A stretch of 64,000 nt of DNA from Enterobacter dykesii (GCF_008364625.2 NZ_CP126604.1:4092001-4156000), one strand, 5' to 3'. Numbered from the stretch's first letter, positions 35,042 through 51,757 are shown. Numbers and translations are program-made. The notes: a model not told the origin generated them from the letters alone.

Positions 35042-35515
35042 ATGTTAACCACCCTCCCCTTTTTGCTGGTCTATTTTTCGCTGACTGCCTTTCTGGTCCG
35101 TGCAGATATTCGCTACGGACTGCTTCCTGATAAATTTCTTTGCCCGCTGCTATGGGCGGGCCTGCTCTTTCAGCTCTGCGTCCAACCTGATTTTCTGCCG
35201 AGTGCCGTGGTAGGTGCGATGGCTGGATATATCAGCTTTGCCGTTATTTACTGGGGATATCGGTTTATCTGCCGGCGTGAAGGGATGGGATATGGTGATG
35301 TAAAATACCTGGCGGCGCTTGGTGCGTGGCATGGCTGGTGCATGTTGCCTGCGCTGGCGTTACTCGCTGCGCTTATGGCGCTACTTTGCATTCTTGTGTT
35401 TTCGTTACTCCCCGGCGATAAGGGAGCATTAAAAAACCCACTGCCTTTTGGGCCATTTCTGGCAGCAGCGGGTTTATGCGTAGGCTGGAAGACGGTGGTT
35501 ACTCTTCCACTTTAA
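35042..35515 (+). CDS. A24 family (prepilin-peptidase-type) membrane peptidase, catalytic half only
   Basis: 157 residues from ATG 35042 (GAGG upstream), hydrophobic throughout with about five to six membrane segments. The two catalytic Asp of aspartyl prepilin peptidases are present: Asp22 in [12 protein letters not shown] and Asp86 in the GxGD motif (GYGDVK). The N-terminal CxxC-containing methyltransferase domain of full PilD/GspO is absent. It occupies the E. coli gspO position between rpsJ and bfr and overlaps the bfr stop by 17 bases. No pilin or secretion genes are nearby, so the substrate is unknown. A longer in-frame start at 34928 adds 38 residues with no recognisable domain. Confidence 0.8.
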   Translation: MLTTLPFLLVYFSLTAFLVRADIRYGLLPDKFLCPLLWAGLLFQLCVQPDFLPSAVVGAMAGYISFAVIYWGYRFICRREGMGYGDVKYLAALGAWHGWCMLPALALLAALMALLCILVFSLLPGDKGALKNPLPFGPFLAAAGLCVGWKTVVTLPL

Positions 35516-35975
35516 TCTGCGACTGAAGGTAGTTCTGCAGACCGATTTTAGCAATCAGATCCAGCTCCGTTTCCAGCCAGTCAATATGACCTTCTTCATC
35601 GGCCAGGATCTGAATCATCATATCGCGACTGACGTAGTCATGTACGCTGTCGGCATAGGCAATGGCTTCACGGAGATCTTTGGCACCTTCAAGTTCCAGC
35701 CTGAGGTCGGAACGCAGCATCTCTTCGACATCTTCTCCGATGCCCAGCTTTCCAAGATCCTGCAGGTTTGGAATGCCTTCAAGGAATAAAATACGCTCGA
35801 TATATTTATCAGCGTGCTTCATTTCATCGATCGATTCATGGTACTCAACGTCGTTCAGACGTTTAAGCCCCCAGTTTTTGAACATTCTCGCGTGAAGAAA
35901 GTACTGGTTAATTGCGACAAGCTCATTTCCCAATAATTTATTGAGATAACTTATGATTTTAACATCACCTTTCAT
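35499..35975 (-). CDS. bfr: Bacterioferritin
   Basis: The 158-residue four-helix ferritin forms a 24-mer iron store with 12 hemes. Residues of the ferroxidase centre (Glu18, Glu51, His54, Glu94, Glu127, His130) and the heme ligand Met52 are in place. It follows bfd after 72 bases and may share its transcript; bfd releases the stored iron. Confidence 0.97.
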   Translation of the reverse strand: MKGDVKIISYLNKLLGNELVAINQYFLHARMFKNWGLKRLNDVEYHESIDEMKHADKYIERILFLEGIPNLQDLGKLGIGEDVEEMLRSDLRLELEGAKDLREAIAYADSVHDYVSRDMMIQILADEEGHIDWLETELDLIAKIGLQNYLQSQIKVEE

Positions 35976-36047
35976 TATATAGTCCCTCCGCTTCCACTCA
36001 TTGAAGCGTAGATCGGGCTACAGGGATGTCAAAAAAAAGATGGGCGC

Positions 36048-36242
36048 TTACGCGATCTCTTTGTATTCCGGGATCTGCATCAATTCGTCCTGCATGATCT
36101 CTCGCGCAGCACGTACACATTTACCGCATTGATTTCCCACTGGAACAAATTTGCGTAGCTGCTGAAATGACTGAGGCTGAAACTGACGAACGGCCTGACG
36201 TATTTTCTTGTCGCTTACACCATTACATAAACAAACGTACAT
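36048..36242 (-). CDS. bfd: Bacterioferritin-associated ferredoxin
   Basis: 64 residues with the [2Fe-2S] ligand pattern Cys4, Cys6, Cys39, Cys42 (CLC ... CGKC), the BFD-like fold also found inside NirB at the right end of this window. It docks on Bfr and passes electrons to release iron. A strong Fur-box match lies just upstream, so it should be induced in iron starvation. Confidence 0.96.
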   Translation of the reverse strand: MYVCLCNGVSDKKIRQAVRQFQPQSFQQLRKFVPVGNQCGKCVRAAREIMQDELMQIPEYKEIA

Positions 36243-36258
36243 AGAGACTCCCGTTCAA

Positions 36259-36292
36259 ATTATGCGCAAAGTGTAAGTGAGAATGGTTATGA
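36259..36292 (-). promoter_or_regulatory. bfd promoter with Fur box
   Basis: TGAGAATGGTTATGA at 36278-36292 matches the 7-1-7 Fur dyad TGATAAT-N-ATTATCA at 12 of 14 positions. A -10-like CATAAT (minus strand, 36259-36264) lies just downstream, putting Fur over the -35 region. It fits iron repression of bfd. Confidence 0.65.
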
Positions 36293-36378
36293 TTACAATA
36301 GCACAAACGCCACAATACGGGGCGGGAGCAGGCAAAGAATGCGTAATTTTGTGACAATGCCTGAGCGGCAGAAAACAA

Positions 36379-36405
36379 AAAAGGACGCCGAAGCGTCCTT
36401 TTTTT
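36379..36405 (-). terminator. Terminator of the str operon after tufA
   Basis: AAAAGGACGC, loop CGAA, GCGTCCTTTT with A and T runs on both flanks, 17 bases beyond the tufA stop. It can work in either direction. Confidence 0.9.
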
Positions 36406-36421
36406 ATTCGGGGATAATTAA

Positions 36422-39802
<3,381 letters not shown>

Positions 39803-39886
39803 TTATATCTTTAGGCGTTCAGTTAAGTTACCCAGAGCGGGCGGCTTCTCTGAAGCGCCCGCCTGGTGACTAAGACTCCGAAGGGA

Positions 39887-40931
<1,045 letters not shown>

Positions 40932-40952
40932 GAAATATACAGCGATCTCAAA

Positions 40953-41240
40953 TCACCAGTTCATTTGACTGGCGTGCGTCACAGTAAGATTGACGAAATC
41001 AGTATAGCCAACCACGTCAATTTTGGCTGAAATTTGACCAGAAAGACCCCGCGCATCCAGATCGTCCTTCAGCGCAGAGACTGTTATGGGGGCATTCGTG
41101 AGAATTTCAACGAAACGACTGCCTTCCAGTGCGGCAAGCACGCCATCCTGAATCAGCAGCAGGTCATCACCTTCGCGCAGCATACTCAGTAACGCGTCGA
41201 TATCACATTGCCACGGTGAATGGCTCAGAGTATGGAGCAT
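40953..41240 (-). CDS. tusB: Sulfurtransferase complex subunit TusB
   Basis: 95 residues, DsrH-like. With TusC and TusD it forms the TusBCD complex that relays sulfur from TusA to TusE for 2-thiouridine at tRNA position 34. Its C-terminus ends in NW. Seven bases after tusC. Confidence 0.94.
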   Translation of the reverse strand: MLHTLSHSPWQCDIDALLSMLREGDDLLLIQDGVLAALEGSRFVEILTNAPITVSALKDDLDARGLSGQISAKIDVVGYTDFVNLTVTHASQMNW

Positions 41241-41247
41241 GTCAGCC

Positions 41248-41607
41248 TCAGAAAGTCAGAACGGTGTCGTAGTGGGAAAGGTGTTCGCGCAATGCAGCAG
41301 AAGACAGGACTGTCACATCCAGCACGAAAGGCGTTGCCTCGTTTAAACCGCGCGCGGCCAGGGAGTCGGCACAGACATAGAAGGTTTCGATATCGTAAAG
41401 CGGTAATACTTTGAACGTCGCGATGTAATCACGCGCCAGAATGGCCTGAGGCTGTTGCCCCGCCAGAAGCTGGAATACGCCGTCGCTCAAAAAGAAGACA
41501 CCGATATCTTCGGTCAATGCTGAGGTCGCGAGCAGCGCATCCAGCCCTTCTCTGCCGGACGCATTGCCGTGCGGTGCGGAGGAAAAAACAAACGCGACAC
41601 GCTTCAT
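41248..41607 (-). CDS. tusC: Sulfurtransferase complex subunit TusC
   Basis: 119 residues, DsrF-like ([23 protein letters not shown]). Structural subunit of TusBCD without the active-site Cys of TusD. Overlaps the tusD stop by one base (TAATG type). Confidence 0.94.
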   Translation of the reverse strand: MKRVAFVFSSAPHGNASGREGLDALLATSALTEDIGVFFLSDGVFQLLAGQQPQAILARDYIATFKVLPLYDIETFYVCADSLAARGLNEATPFVLDVTVLSSAALREHLSHYDTVLTF

Positions 41608-41993
41608 TAGAATTGCACCACTCTGTCGCAGGTTAACGCCGCCTGTGCCAGCGCGCCCAGGCCACTTAACGAAAAGCCGGGCTGCAGGTTAGAACCCGAT
41701 AAACCAAGACGCGCGGCTTCGGTTGCATCGGTCACGCCACGGCGCAGTGCCGCCGCCACGCAGATGTGCAGTTCTACGCCCTGCTTTTCGTTTAATGCCT
41801 GCCAGGCGCGCACCAGATCGAACTCGTCGCTCGCCGGTGACGTAAACTGATTCGCGTTATACACCCCTTCCCGATAGAAGAAGACGCTCGCCAGCTCGTG
41901 TCCGGCCGTCAGTAGCGCATGCGCAAACTGCAGCGCGCTGCTGGCCTGCTGAGTGCCGTACGCCGGGCCTGTCACCATTAAAGCAAAACGCAT
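41607..41993 (-). CDS. tusD: Sulfurtransferase TusD
   Basis: 128 residues, DsrE-like. The catalytic Cys expected near residue 78 is present in [14 protein letters not shown]. It receives persulfide sulfur from TusA. Start overlaps the yheO stop by one base. Confidence 0.95.
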   Translation of the reverse strand: MRFALMVTGPAYGTQQASSALQFAHALLTAGHELASVFFYREGVYNANQFTSPASDEFDLVRAWQALNEKQGVELHICVAAALRRGVTDATEAARLGLSGSNLQPGFSLSGLGALAQAALTCDRVVQF

Positions 41994-42715
41994 TACTTGT
42001 CTTGTCCCAGGAAATCGCCGCTTTTGAACTGGCGAATATAGAGGTAGACCGTGTGCTTGGAGATGTTCAGACGATCGGCCACCTGGTTGATGGCGTCTTT
42101 AATATCAAAAATCCCTTTTTCATAAAGATTGAGCACGATCTGACGATTCTTGGCGTTGTTCGAGACGTTGCGATCGGCATTCACCTCTTCAATCGTAAAC
42201 TCAAGCGTCTGGGTCACCAGATCTTCAACGGAGGAGGCAAAGTTAACAGAAGAGCCAACGTCCGGCGTTTCTGGCGGAATAAAGGTGCTCATGATTTGCG
42301 AGAATGGCACATCAAGGTTCATGTTGATGCACAGCAGCCCAATAACACGATGCTCGCGGTTTCGAATCGCGATGGTTTCTGACTTCATCAGCACGCCGCT
42401 TTTGGCGCGGGTGAAATAGCATTTTGAGACGCTGCTGTCCGCGCCGGTCATGTCATGCAGCATACGCAATGCAAGGTCGGTAATTGGCGAACCAATTTTA
42501 CGGCCAGTATGCTCACCATTCGCAATGCGGATGGCGGAACACTTCAGATCTTGCAGGGAGTGCAATACGATTTCGCAGTGGGAGCCAATGAGCATCGCTA
42601 ACCCGTCCACTACCGCTTCGTAGGATTTCAGAATATCGAAGTCGGTCTGATCGAAAGGACGTTGATCCAGCAAATCAAGTTCACTGGTTTCGTTGGTTAA
42701 AAGCGACCTGGACAT
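41993..42715 (-). CDS. yheO: YheO-type transcriptional regulator
   Basis: 240 residues with an N-terminal YheO/PAS-like sensor domain (about 25-150) and a C-terminal helix-turn-helix ([19 protein letters not shown]) at about 205-225. The target is unknown; cotranscription with tusDCB suggests a link to tRNA thiolation or sulfur status. Nearly identical to E. coli YheO. Confidence 0.93.
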   Translation of the reverse strand: MSRSLLTNETSELDLLDQRPFDQTDFDILKSYEAVVDGLAMLIGSHCEIVLHSLQDLKCSAIRIANGEHTGRKIGSPITDLALRMLHDMTGADSSVSKCYFTRAKSGVLMKSETIAIRNREHRVIGLLCINMNLDVPFSQIMSTFIPPETPDVGSSVNFASSVEDLVTQTLEFTIEEVNADRNVSNNAKNRQIVLNLYEKGIFDIKDAINQVADRLNISKHTVYLYIRQFKSGDFLGQDK

Positions 42716-42841
42716 GAAAAAAACACTCCTTTTCAGGAGCCTGTCGTTAGGTTTTCAGGGCAGGCTCATTATCTACACGGACAACTAAATTAATACAGCG
42801 TGCGTAGCGCTTTCCAGTGTTAATTATATCTGCCCCACAAT

Positions 42842-42878
42842 AAAAAAACCGCCGCCTTAAAGGCGGCGGTTTTTTTTC
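42842..42878 (-). terminator. Intrinsic terminator after fkpA
   Basis: ACCGCCGCC, loop TTAA, GGCGGCGGT flanked by seven A and eight T residues, ending four bases before the fkpA stop codon. It is symmetrical and works for the minus-strand transcript. Confidence 0.92.
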
Positions 42879-42882
42879 AACA

Positions 42883-43701
42883 TTACTTCTTAGCAGCAGC
42901 GGCTTTATCGTCAGCCGGTGCGTCTGCTTTCGCATCCGCTTTCGGTGCCGGTTTGATATCCAGCAGCTCTACGTCAAAGACCAGCGTAGAGTTAGCAGGG
43001 ATACCCGGAACGCCGGTTTTGCCATAGGCCAGATCCGGTGGGATAACCATCTTGATCTTGCCGCCTTTCTTGATGTTTTTCAGGCCTTCAGTCCAGCCCG
43101 GGATCACACCATCCAGACGGAAGGAGAGCGGCTCACCGCGGGTGTAAGAGTTATCGAACTCTTTACCGTCGATCAGCGTACCTTTGTAGTTCACAACAAC
43201 GGTGTCGCTGTCTTTAGGCGCATCGCCGGTGCCTTCTTTCTCAACTTTGTACACCAGGCCGGTAGAAGAGGTTTTCACACCCTTCTCTTTGGCAAAGGTG
43301 TCGCGGTAGGCTTTGCCTTTCGCTTCGTTGTCTTTCGCGTCCGCGTCCATCTTGGTCTGCGCGGCACCCTTCACGCGCGCTTCGAACGCCTGCAGAGTCT
43401 GTTCAATTTCCTGGTCAGACAGCTTGCTCTTATCTGCAAATGCGTCCTGAACGCCCGCTATCAGCTGAGCTTTATCCAGTTTGATGCCCAGTTTCTCTTG
43501 TTCTTTCAGAGAGTTTTCCATGTAACGGCCCAGAGATGCGCCCAGTGCATAGGCGGATTTCTGGTCGTCATTTTTGAACGCCGCTTTGCTGTCTGCAGTG
43601 GCAGCAGGCTTCGCAGCAGTATCAGCAGCGAATGACAGCGGCGCGTTCAGCGCAACAGCCATCGTCGTCGCCAGCAGCGTTACTTTAAACAGTGATTTCA
43701 T
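42883..43701 (-). CDS. fkpA: Periplasmic FKBP-type peptidyl-prolyl isomerase and chaperone
   Basis: 272 residues. The signal peptide ends PLSFA before ADTAAK. The N-terminal helical dimerisation and chaperone domain spans about 40-145 and the FKBP domain about 155-255 (VVNYKGTLIDGKEFDNSY, GVIPGWTEGL). An Ala/Lys/Asp-rich tail follows. It assists outer-membrane protein folding and in E. coli is part of the sigma-E response. Divergent from slyX. Confidence 0.96.
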   Translation of the reverse strand: MKSLFKVTLLATTMAVALNAPLSFAADTAAKPAATADSKAAFKNDDQKSAYALGASLGRYMENSLKEQEKLGIKLDKAQLIAGVQDAFADKSKLSDQEIEQTLQAFEARVKGAAQTKMDADAKDNEAKGKAYRDTFAKEKGVKTSSTGLVYKVEKEGTGDAPKDSDTVVVNYKGTLIDGKEFDNSYTRGEPLSFRLDGVIPGWTEGLKNIKKGGKIKMVIPPDLAYGKTGVPGIPANSTLVFDVELLDIKPAPKADAKADAPADDKAAAAKK

Positions 43702-43936
43702 CCATATCTCCAGGGCCTGGGGACTCTCACCCCAGCGTTAAACGTAAATGAGTTACGTACTATAAAACGTTGCGGAAGAAATCTACAGACAGACACTTCC
43801 AATTCTCGCCACTTTTCAGACTATTTTTGTTTAAATAAGTTTCCTGCCAAAGGGATGCAGACTGTACTTAAGGATAAACTCAGTTAAACTGCGCCGCCGC
43901 AGGGCCATTATGGCGAATCTGAAATAAACGAGGTGA

Positions 43937-44158
43937 ATGATGAAGGATACAGCAATAGAAGCGAGAATGGCTGAGCTGGAAAGCCGCCTGGCTTTTCAGG
44001 ACATCACCATCGAAGAGCTAAACCAGACCGTGACCGCACATGAGCTCGAAATGGCAAAACTGCGGGATCATATGCGCCTGCTGACGGAAAAGCTGAAGGC
44101 CACGCAGCCGTCAAACATTGCCTCTCAGTCAGAAGAGACGCCACCTCCTCATTATTGA
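43937..44158 (+). CDS. slyX: SlyX family protein
   Basis: 73 residues, a short acidic coiled coil with heptad leucines ([20 protein letters not shown]) and a Pro/His tail (TPPPHY). Function unknown; consistently found beside slyD. GAGGTG precedes the ATG. Confidence 0.92.
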   Translation: MMKDTAIEARMAELESRLAFQDITIEELNQTVTAHELEMAKLRDHMRLLTEKLKATQPSNIASQSEETPPPHY

Positions 44159-44163
44159 GGCGT

Positions 44164-44196
44164 AAAAAAAGCGGGATTATTATCCCGCTTTTTTAT
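44164..44196. terminator. Bidirectional terminator between slyX and slyD
   Basis: AAAAAAAGCGGGAT ... ATCCCGCTTTTTT, 7-bp GC-rich stem with A and T runs on either side, between two convergent stop codons. Confidence 0.9.
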
Positions 44197-44212
44197 TTTC
44201 CGCATGACGGAA

Positions 44213-44797
44213 TTAGTGGCAACCGCAGCCGCCGTTACCGCAACCACCTTTACCGTGGTCGTGACCATGGTCGTGATCGTGGCCATGACCACCGCAGCAG
44301 CCGTCGTGGCCGTGATCATGGTCATGACCGTGCGCACCGTGAACGTGGCCATGAGCCAGCTCTTCTTCGGTCGCTTCACGGATCGCAACGACTTCTACGT
44401 TGAACTTCAGGTTCTGGCCAGCCAGCATGTGGTTACCGTCAACCACGACATGGTCGTCTTCCACTTCGGTGATTTCAACAGGTACCGGGCCCTGGTCAGT
44501 TTCAGCCAGGAAGCGCATGCCAACCTGCAGCTCGTCAACGCCCATGAACACGTCTTTAGGAACGCGCTGAACCAGGTTGTCGTCATACTGACCGTAAGCG
44601 TCGTTCGCGCCTACAGCAACGTCAAATTTGTCGCCAACTTCATGACCTTCCAGCGCGTTTTCCAGGCCGGAAATCAGGGAACCGTGACCATGCAGGTAGT
44701 CAAGCGGCGCACTCACCGGAGACTCATCAACCAACACACCGTCTTCTGTACGTACCTGATAGGCCAGGCTGACCACCAGGTCTTTTGCTACTTTCAT
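44213..44797 (-). CDS. slyD: FKBP-type prolyl isomerase and nickel metallochaperone SlyD
   Basis: 194 residues: FKBP domain with the inserted-in-flap (IF) chaperone domain (about 1-150), then a His/Cys/Gly-rich metal-binding tail of about 45 residues (GHDHDHGHDGCCGGHGH). It aids [NiFe]-hydrogenase nickel insertion in E. coli and causes the usual contaminant on nickel columns. AGGAGA precedes the ATG. Confidence 0.96.
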   Translation of the reverse strand: MKVAKDLVVSLAYQVRTEDGVLVDESPVSAPLDYLHGHGSLISGLENALEGHEVGDKFDVAVGANDAYGQYDDNLVQRVPKDVFMGVDELQVGMRFLAETDQGPVPVEITEVEDDHVVVDGNHMLAGQNLKFNVEVVAIREATEEELAHGHVHGAHGHDHDHGHDGCCGGHGHDHDHGHDHGKGGCGNGGCGCH

Positions 44798-44891
44798 GAT
44801 ATCTCCTGAGCGTGGGAAAATTGCTGGCGCAGATTGTAGCGGAAATCTGCACCCGTGTACCCTTTAGCTTAAAAAAACTCAGGGCATATCG

Positions 44892-45092
44892 CTAGTCCGG
44901 ATGAAAAATCCCGATAACTTGCTCTTCTTTGCGAACGTGATCGCGGGCCTCTTTATCGGCCTCACGCATCTGGTGACCGCACTTAACACACTCAACAACA
45001 TCAACATTATTTTCCCGCCACATCGCCAGGGTATCTTGCGCCTGGCAGGTCGGGCATTTTGCACCCGCGATAAAGCGTTTACGTACAGCCAT
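44892..45092 (-). CDS. yheV: YheV zinc-ribbon protein
   Basis: 66 residues with two Cys pairs (CPTC and CVKC) forming a probable zinc ribbon. Function unknown. Downstream of kefB by 13 bases, in the kefG-kefB-yheV operon. Confidence 0.9.
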   Translation of the reverse strand: MAVRKRFIAGAKCPTCQAQDTLAMWRENNVDVVECVKCGHQMREADKEARDHVRKEEQVIGIFHPD

Positions 45093-45105
45093 CTTTCTTT
45101 ACCCT

Positions 45106-46911
45106 TTATTCAAATTCATCCCAGCCATCAAGCTGGCGCCGTTCCTGTTGCATCTCTCGCTGGAAGATTTCCTCCAGCTCGCGACGCGCTTCCCGCACGC
45201 GGGAGATCTGCGCCGTATCGGTATGTACCGGCATCAGCTCGCGCAACATCCGCATATCCAGCCGGCGGAAGTGCATCTGGGCGCGCTGCGCCTGATGCGG
45301 ATGCATGCCGAGCGAGATCAGCGCCTTACGGCCCAGCTCCAGCGCACTGGAGAACGTCTCACGGGAGAAGTGTTTCACACCCGCCTGCAACAATTCGTGA
45401 GCTTCAACACGTCCCCGCGCACGCGCCAGAATATGCAGATGCGGGAAATGCTGCTGGCACAGATCCACTAGCTTCATCGTGTCTTCCGGATCGTTACAGG
45501 TAATCACTATGGACTCTGCCGCTTCGGCCCCCGCCGAGCGCAGCAGCTCGAGCTGGGTCGCATCGCCGTAGTAAACCTTATAGCCATATTTGCGCATCAG
45601 GTTGACCGCGCTGATATCACGCTCCAGTACCGTAATGCGCATTTTGTTCGCCATCAGCAAACGCCCGATAACCTGTCCGAATCGGCCAAAGCCCACCACA
45701 ATCACCTGCGGCTTGTCGTCTTCCACCCACGGCGCTTCGTCTTCATCATCTGCCGGGTTCAGGCGGCGCGACAGCAGTTTATCCACTAGCTTCATCAGCA
45801 GCGGCGTGGTCATCATAGACAGCGTGACCGTCACCAGCAAAAGCGCCATCTGATCGTCTTTAAACAGCTTCTGAGAGGAGGCGGTAGAGAACAGCACAAA
45901 CGCGAACTCGCCCCCCTGACTTAACACGCTGGCAAACTGCATGCGTTCCGAACTGCGCAGCCCATAGATACGTGACATGACGTACAGCACCAGCATCTTC
46001 ACCGCCACCAGGATGGCGACGCTCACTATCACCCACAGCAGATGGGTGTAGAGTACGCCAAGGTTGAGCGCCATCCCCACAGAAATAAAGAACAGGCCTA
46101 ACAGCAGCCCTTTGAAGGGATCGATGGCAATTTCCAGCTCGTGCCGATACTCGCTCTCCGCCAGCAGCACCCCGGCGATAAAGGTCCCGAGCGCCATCGA
46201 CAGACCCAGCGCGTCCATAAACAACGCCGATCCCAGCACCAGCAGCAGCGTCGCGGCGGTAAACACCTCGCGAACGCCCGACGCGGCAATAAAGCGGAAC
46301 ACGGGACGTAGCAGGAAACGACCGCCGATCAGCATGCCCGCGAAGGCCAGCACCTTCATGGCGATTTTAGCCCAGTCGAAATGATCGTCCCCGGAGCCCG
46401 CCAGCAGCGGCACCAGCGCCAGCGCCGGGATCACCGCCAAATCCTGGAACAGCAGCACCGAGAAACCCAGCTGACCGGCTTCGTTACGGTTCATCCCTTT
46501 ATCGCGCATCAGCTGCAGCGCCATTGCCGTCGACGACATTGCAAGGCCGATTCCGCCTATCACCGCCGCTTGCCAGGAGAAATTCGTCAGCATTAACAGG
46601 CCACCCAGAATCGCGGCGCTGAACAACACCTGCGCGGCGCCCACGCCAAAGATAGAGCGTCTAAGCTGCCACAATTTCGAAGGATTCAGCTCAAGGCCGA
46701 TGATGAACATCAGGAACACCACGCCCAGCTCGGAGAAATGGAGAATCTCATCGACATCGCTGATGAATCCCAGCCCCCAGGGACCAATTGCGATCCCCGC
46801 CAGCAGATAACCCAATACCGCACCGATACCAATGCGTGCAGCAAGCGGTACCGCGACGACGGCCGCAAATAAAAACAGCACCCCGGCGAGGAGCAAATTC
46901 GATCCTTCCAT
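45106..46911 (-). CDS. kefB: Glutathione-regulated potassium/proton antiporter KefB
   Basis: 601 residues from ATG 46911. The N-terminal CPA2 membrane domain spans about 1-380 and is followed by a cytoplasmic RCK/TrkA-N domain ([17 protein letters not shown] at about 403). Glutathione holds the channel shut; glutathione-electrophile adducts open it, acidifying the cell for protection. The start overlaps the kefG stop by one base. Confidence 0.96.
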   Translation of the reverse strand: MEGSNLLLAGVLFLFAAVVAVPLAARIGIGAVLGYLLAGIAIGPWGLGFISDVDEILHFSELGVVFLMFIIGLELNPSKLWQLRRSIFGVGAAQVLFSAAILGGLLMLTNFSWQAAVIGGIGLAMSSTAMALQLMRDKGMNRNEAGQLGFSVLLFQDLAVIPALALVPLLAGSGDDHFDWAKIAMKVLAFAGMLIGGRFLLRPVFRFIAASGVREVFTAATLLLVLGSALFMDALGLSMALGTFIAGVLLAESEYRHELEIAIDPFKGLLLGLFFISVGMALNLGVLYTHLLWVIVSVAILVAVKMLVLYVMSRIYGLRSSERMQFASVLSQGGEFAFVLFSTASSQKLFKDDQMALLLVTVTLSMMTTPLLMKLVDKLLSRRLNPADDEDEAPWVEDDKPQVIVVGFGRFGQVIGRLLMANKMRITVLERDISAVNLMRKYGYKVYYGDATQLELLRSAGAEAAESIVITCNDPEDTMKLVDLCQQHFPHLHILARARGRVEAHELLQAGVKHFSRETFSSALELGRKALISLGMHPHQAQRAQMHFRRLDMRMLRELMPVHTDTAQISRVREARRELEEIFQREMQQERRQLDGWDEFE

Positions 46912-47465
46912 TAACGACCTCCTGCCGGAATCGGTGACGCCAGCCATTCACCGTAGGCTCTGGCGTGGCTTGCCAGTTCTTTCGGATCCTGACGCCGCGC
47001 CCAGTAGACAATAATCGGGCTCATCCAGTGCATACGGCACATCGCCGCCGTCAGTTCGAATGGCCTGAGGATATCGCTCATCGGATAGCGGTTCAGCCCG
47101 TCGTGACGGTAAGCGCTTTCAGGTTCACCGGTCGTAATCACACTACGCCAGTACTTTCCCGCCAGCTGGTTGCCCCCCACCCCGCTGGAGAAGCCCCGGC
47201 TCAGCACGCGGTCCAGCCACTCTTTGAGCAGCGCCGGACAGCTATAGGTATAAAGCGGATGCTGGAACACAATCACGTCATGCTGACGCAGCAGCTCCTG
47301 CTCGTAAGGGATATCAATAAAGAAATCAGGATAGTGCGCGTAGAGATCGTGCACCGTCACGTTACTGAGCTGTGTGGCCGGCTTAAGCAGTACCCGGTTT
47401 GCCACCGAGTCCTGAGATTCCGGATGGGCATACAGCAGCAGCACTTTTGCTGTCTGAGACATCAT
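46911..47465 (-). CDS. kefG: KefB ancillary quinone oxidoreductase-like protein
   Basis: 184 residues, flavodoxin-like NAD(P)H oxidoreductase fold ([35 protein letters not shown]). It binds the KefB cytoplasmic domain and is needed for full efflux activity. First gene of the kefGB-yheV operon, divergent from yheS. Confidence 0.95.
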   Translation of the reverse strand: MMSQTAKVLLLYAHPESQDSVANRVLLKPATQLSNVTVHDLYAHYPDFFIDIPYEQELLRQHDVIVFQHPLYTYSCPALLKEWLDRVLSRGFSSGVGGNQLAGKYWRSVITTGEPESAYRHDGLNRYPMSDILRPFELTAAMCRMHWMSPIIVYWARRQDPKELASHARAYGEWLASPIPAGGR

Positions 47466-47600
47466 TCCCCTCCCGGTCTTGTTTCTGTTTTTGTGTATCG
47501 TCGTTGTTTTGGGCTACCATGGCGGCCCGGTGCGGAAAATGGCCCACACCTTACATTATCATAATGACAAATTAACATAGTCGGAACATACGGCGCTTCT

Positions 47601-49505
<1,905 letters not shown>

Positions 49506-49613
49506 CCTGTTTAGTTTGAAGAACAGAATCCGTACCGGGTTCGGAAATCCAGCTTAAACGGGGTACAATTCGGAAAGTATCGTAAATTTCCGACAAGAAT
49601 CAGCATCGCGCTT

Positions 49614-50636
49614 ATGACCCAAATCATTCCATCAGACTTCGACATTGCGGCCGAAGGCAGCACTGAGTTCGTGCCTATGCGCGGCGTGGCCAATCCCCAT
49701 TTGCAGACCATGCTGCCGCGACTGATCCGCCGCAAGGTTCAGTTCACCCCGCACTGGCAACGGCTTGACCTGCCAGACGGTGATTTTCTGGATCTCGCCT
49801 GGAGCGAAGCGCCTGAACAGGCTCGCCATAAGCCGCGTCTGGTGGTTTTCCACGGTCTGGAAGGCAGCCTGCACAGCCCGTATGCCCATGGGCTAATTGA
49901 GGCGGCAAAAGCGCGCGGCTGGCTCGGCGTGGTGATGCATTTTCGCGGCTGCAGCGGTGAACCGAATCGCCAGAAACGCATTTATCACTCGGGTGAAACC
50001 GAAGACGGGACGTGGTTTTTACACTGGCTGCGGGAAAATTATGGCACCGTGCCAACGGCCGCCGTAGGCTACTCGCTGGGCGGAAATATGCTGGCCTGCC
50101 TGCTGGCTAAAGAGGGTGAAAGCGTCCCGCTGGATGCCGCCGTCATTGTCTCCGCGCCGTTTATGCTTGAGCAGTGCAGCTACCACATGGATAAAGGCTT
50201 TTCCCGCGTCTACCAGCGCTACCTGCTCAACCTTCTGAAGGCCAACGCGGCGCGTAAGCTGAAGGCCTACCCGGATACCCTGCCGGTCAGCCTGCGCCAG
50301 TTGAAAAAGGTGCGTCGTATCCGCGAGTTCGACGACCTGATCACCGCGAAAATCCACGGCTTCGCCGATGCGATTGACTATTATCGTCAGTGCAGCGCCA
50401 TGCCGCTGCTCAGCAAGATTACGCAGCCAACGCTGATTATTCATGCCAAAGATGACCCGTTTATGGATCATCACTCGATCCCCGCTCAGGAATTCCTGCC
50501 CGACAACGTTCACTATCAGTTGACCGAGCATGGCGGCCACGTCGGGTTTATCGGCGGCACGCTGCGCCGCCCGAAAATGTGGCTTGAGACGCGTATTCCT
50601 GACTGGCTAACCCCTTATCTGGACGGTGCAAAATGA
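49614..50636 (+). CDS. yheT: YheT alpha/beta hydrolase
   Basis: 340 residues of the YheT/ABHD1-3 hydrolase family. The nucleophile elbow GYSLGGNML, an Asp ([10 protein letters not shown]) and a late His (EHGGHVGF) form a credible catalytic triad, with oxyanion FHGLEGS. The physiological substrate is unknown. Coupled to yheU by a four-base overlap. Confidence 0.93.
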   Translation: MTQIIPSDFDIAAEGSTEFVPMRGVANPHLQTMLPRLIRRKVQFTPHWQRLDLPDGDFLDLAWSEAPEQARHKPRLVVFHGLEGSLHSPYAHGLIEAAKARGWLGVVMHFRGCSGEPNRQKRIYHSGETEDGTWFLHWLRENYGTVPTAAVGYSLGGNMLACLLAKEGESVPLDAAVIVSAPFMLEQCSYHMDKGFSRVYQRYLLNLLKANAARKLKAYPDTLPVSLRQLKKVRRIREFDDLITAKIHGFADAIDYYRQCSAMPLLSKITQPTLIIHAKDDPFMDHHSIPAQEFLPDNVHYQLTEHGGHVGFIGGTLRRPKMWLETRIPDWLTPYLDGAK

Positions 50637-50851
50637 TTATTCCCTGGCAGGATCTGGCGCCCATTACGCTCGATAATCTGATTGAAAGCTTTGTATTACG
50701 CGAAGGCACCGATTATGGTGAACAGGAACGCTCGCTTGAGCAAAAGGTCAACGATGTTAAGCGCCAGCTGAAAAGCGGCGACGTGGTGCTGGTGTGGTCA
50801 GAACTGCATGAGACGGTCAATATCATGCCCCGCAACGCGTTTCACGGCTGA
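50633..50851 (+). CDS. yheU: YheU family protein
   Basis: 72 acidic residues, starting [20 protein letters not shown] as in E. coli YheU (UPF0270). No known function. ATGA overlap with yheT indicates translational coupling. Confidence 0.92.
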   Translation: MIIPWQDLAPITLDNLIESFVLREGTDYGEQERSLEQKVNDVKRQLKSGDVVLVWSELHETVNIMPRNAFHG

Positions 50852-50881
50852 TCTTCCACCCTTTTCAGTCAGGGAGTTGCT

Positions 50882-51751
50882 ATGTCTGCCAGACATCCGG
50901 TTATTGCCGTTACGGGGTCGAGTGGTGCGGGAACCACCACCACCAGCCTCGCATTTCGCAAGATTTTCGCCCAGCTGAATCTCCGCGCGGCGGAGGTCGA
51001 AGGCGACAGCTTTCACCGCTACACGCGTCCGGAGATGGACATGGCCATTCGTAAGGCGCGCGATTCGGGTAAACACATCAGCTACTTCGGCCCGGAAGCC
51101 AATGACTTCGGCCTGCTGGAACAAACCTTTATAGAGTACGGTAAGAGCGGCAAAGGGCAGTCCCGCAAGTATCTGCACACCTATGATGAAGCCGTACCCT
51201 GGAATCAGGTACCGGGAACCTTTACCCCGTGGCAGTCGCTGCCGGAACCCACCGACGTCCTGTTTTACGAGGGATTGCACGGCGGCGTGGTCACCCCTCA
51301 ACACGACGTGGCGCGCCATGTGGATCTGCTGGTCGGCGTGGTCCCTATCGTTAACCTGGAGTGGATCCAGAAGCTGACCCGCGACATGAGCGAGCGCGGC
51401 CATTCGCGAGAGGCAGTGATGGACTCCGTGGTGCGCTCCATGGAGGATTACATTAACTTCCTGACGCCGCAGTTTTCCCGCACCCATATCAACTTCCAGC
51501 GCGTGCCGACGGTGGACACCTCAAACCCGTTTGCCGCTAAAAGCATCCCGTCGCTGGATGAGAGCTTTGTGGTGATCCATTTCCGCAATCTCGCAGGCAT
51601 TGATTACCCGTGGCTGCTGGCAATGCTGCAGGGCTCGTTTATTTCGCACATGAATACGTTAGTCGTGCCGGGCGGAAAAATGGGGCTGGCGATGGAGCTC
51701 ATCATGACGCCGCTGGTGGAGCGACTGATGGAAGGGAAACAGATCGCGTGA
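50882..51751 (+). CDS. prkB: Phosphoribulokinase-like protein PrkB
   Basis: 289 residues of the phosphoribulokinase/uridine kinase family with a Walker A-type loop (TGSSGAGTTT) at about 11-20 and DSFHRYTRPEMD. There is no RuBisCO in this kind of organism as far as known, so a Calvin-cycle role is unlikely; the real substrate is unknown. Follows yheU by 30 bases. Confidence 0.92.
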   Translation: MSARHPVIAVTGSSGAGTTTTSLAFRKIFAQLNLRAAEVEGDSFHRYTRPEMDMAIRKARDSGKHISYFGPEANDFGLLEQTFIEYGKSGKGQSRKYLHTYDEAVPWNQVPGTFTPWQSLPEPTDVLFYEGLHGGVVTPQHDVARHVDLLVGVVPIVNLEWIQKLTRDMSERGHSREAVMDSVVRSMEDYINFLTPQFSRTHINFQRVPTVDTSNPFAAKSIPSLDESFVVIHFRNLAGIDYPWLLAMLQGSFISHMNTLVVPGGKMGLAMELIMTPLVERLMEGKQIA

Positions 51752-51757
51752 GCATGT

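Noticed and set aside
44213-44350. Low-complexity repeat region as a possible tandem repeat element
   Set aside because: It is the His/Gly/Asp-rich metal-binding tail of SlyD, normal for this protein.
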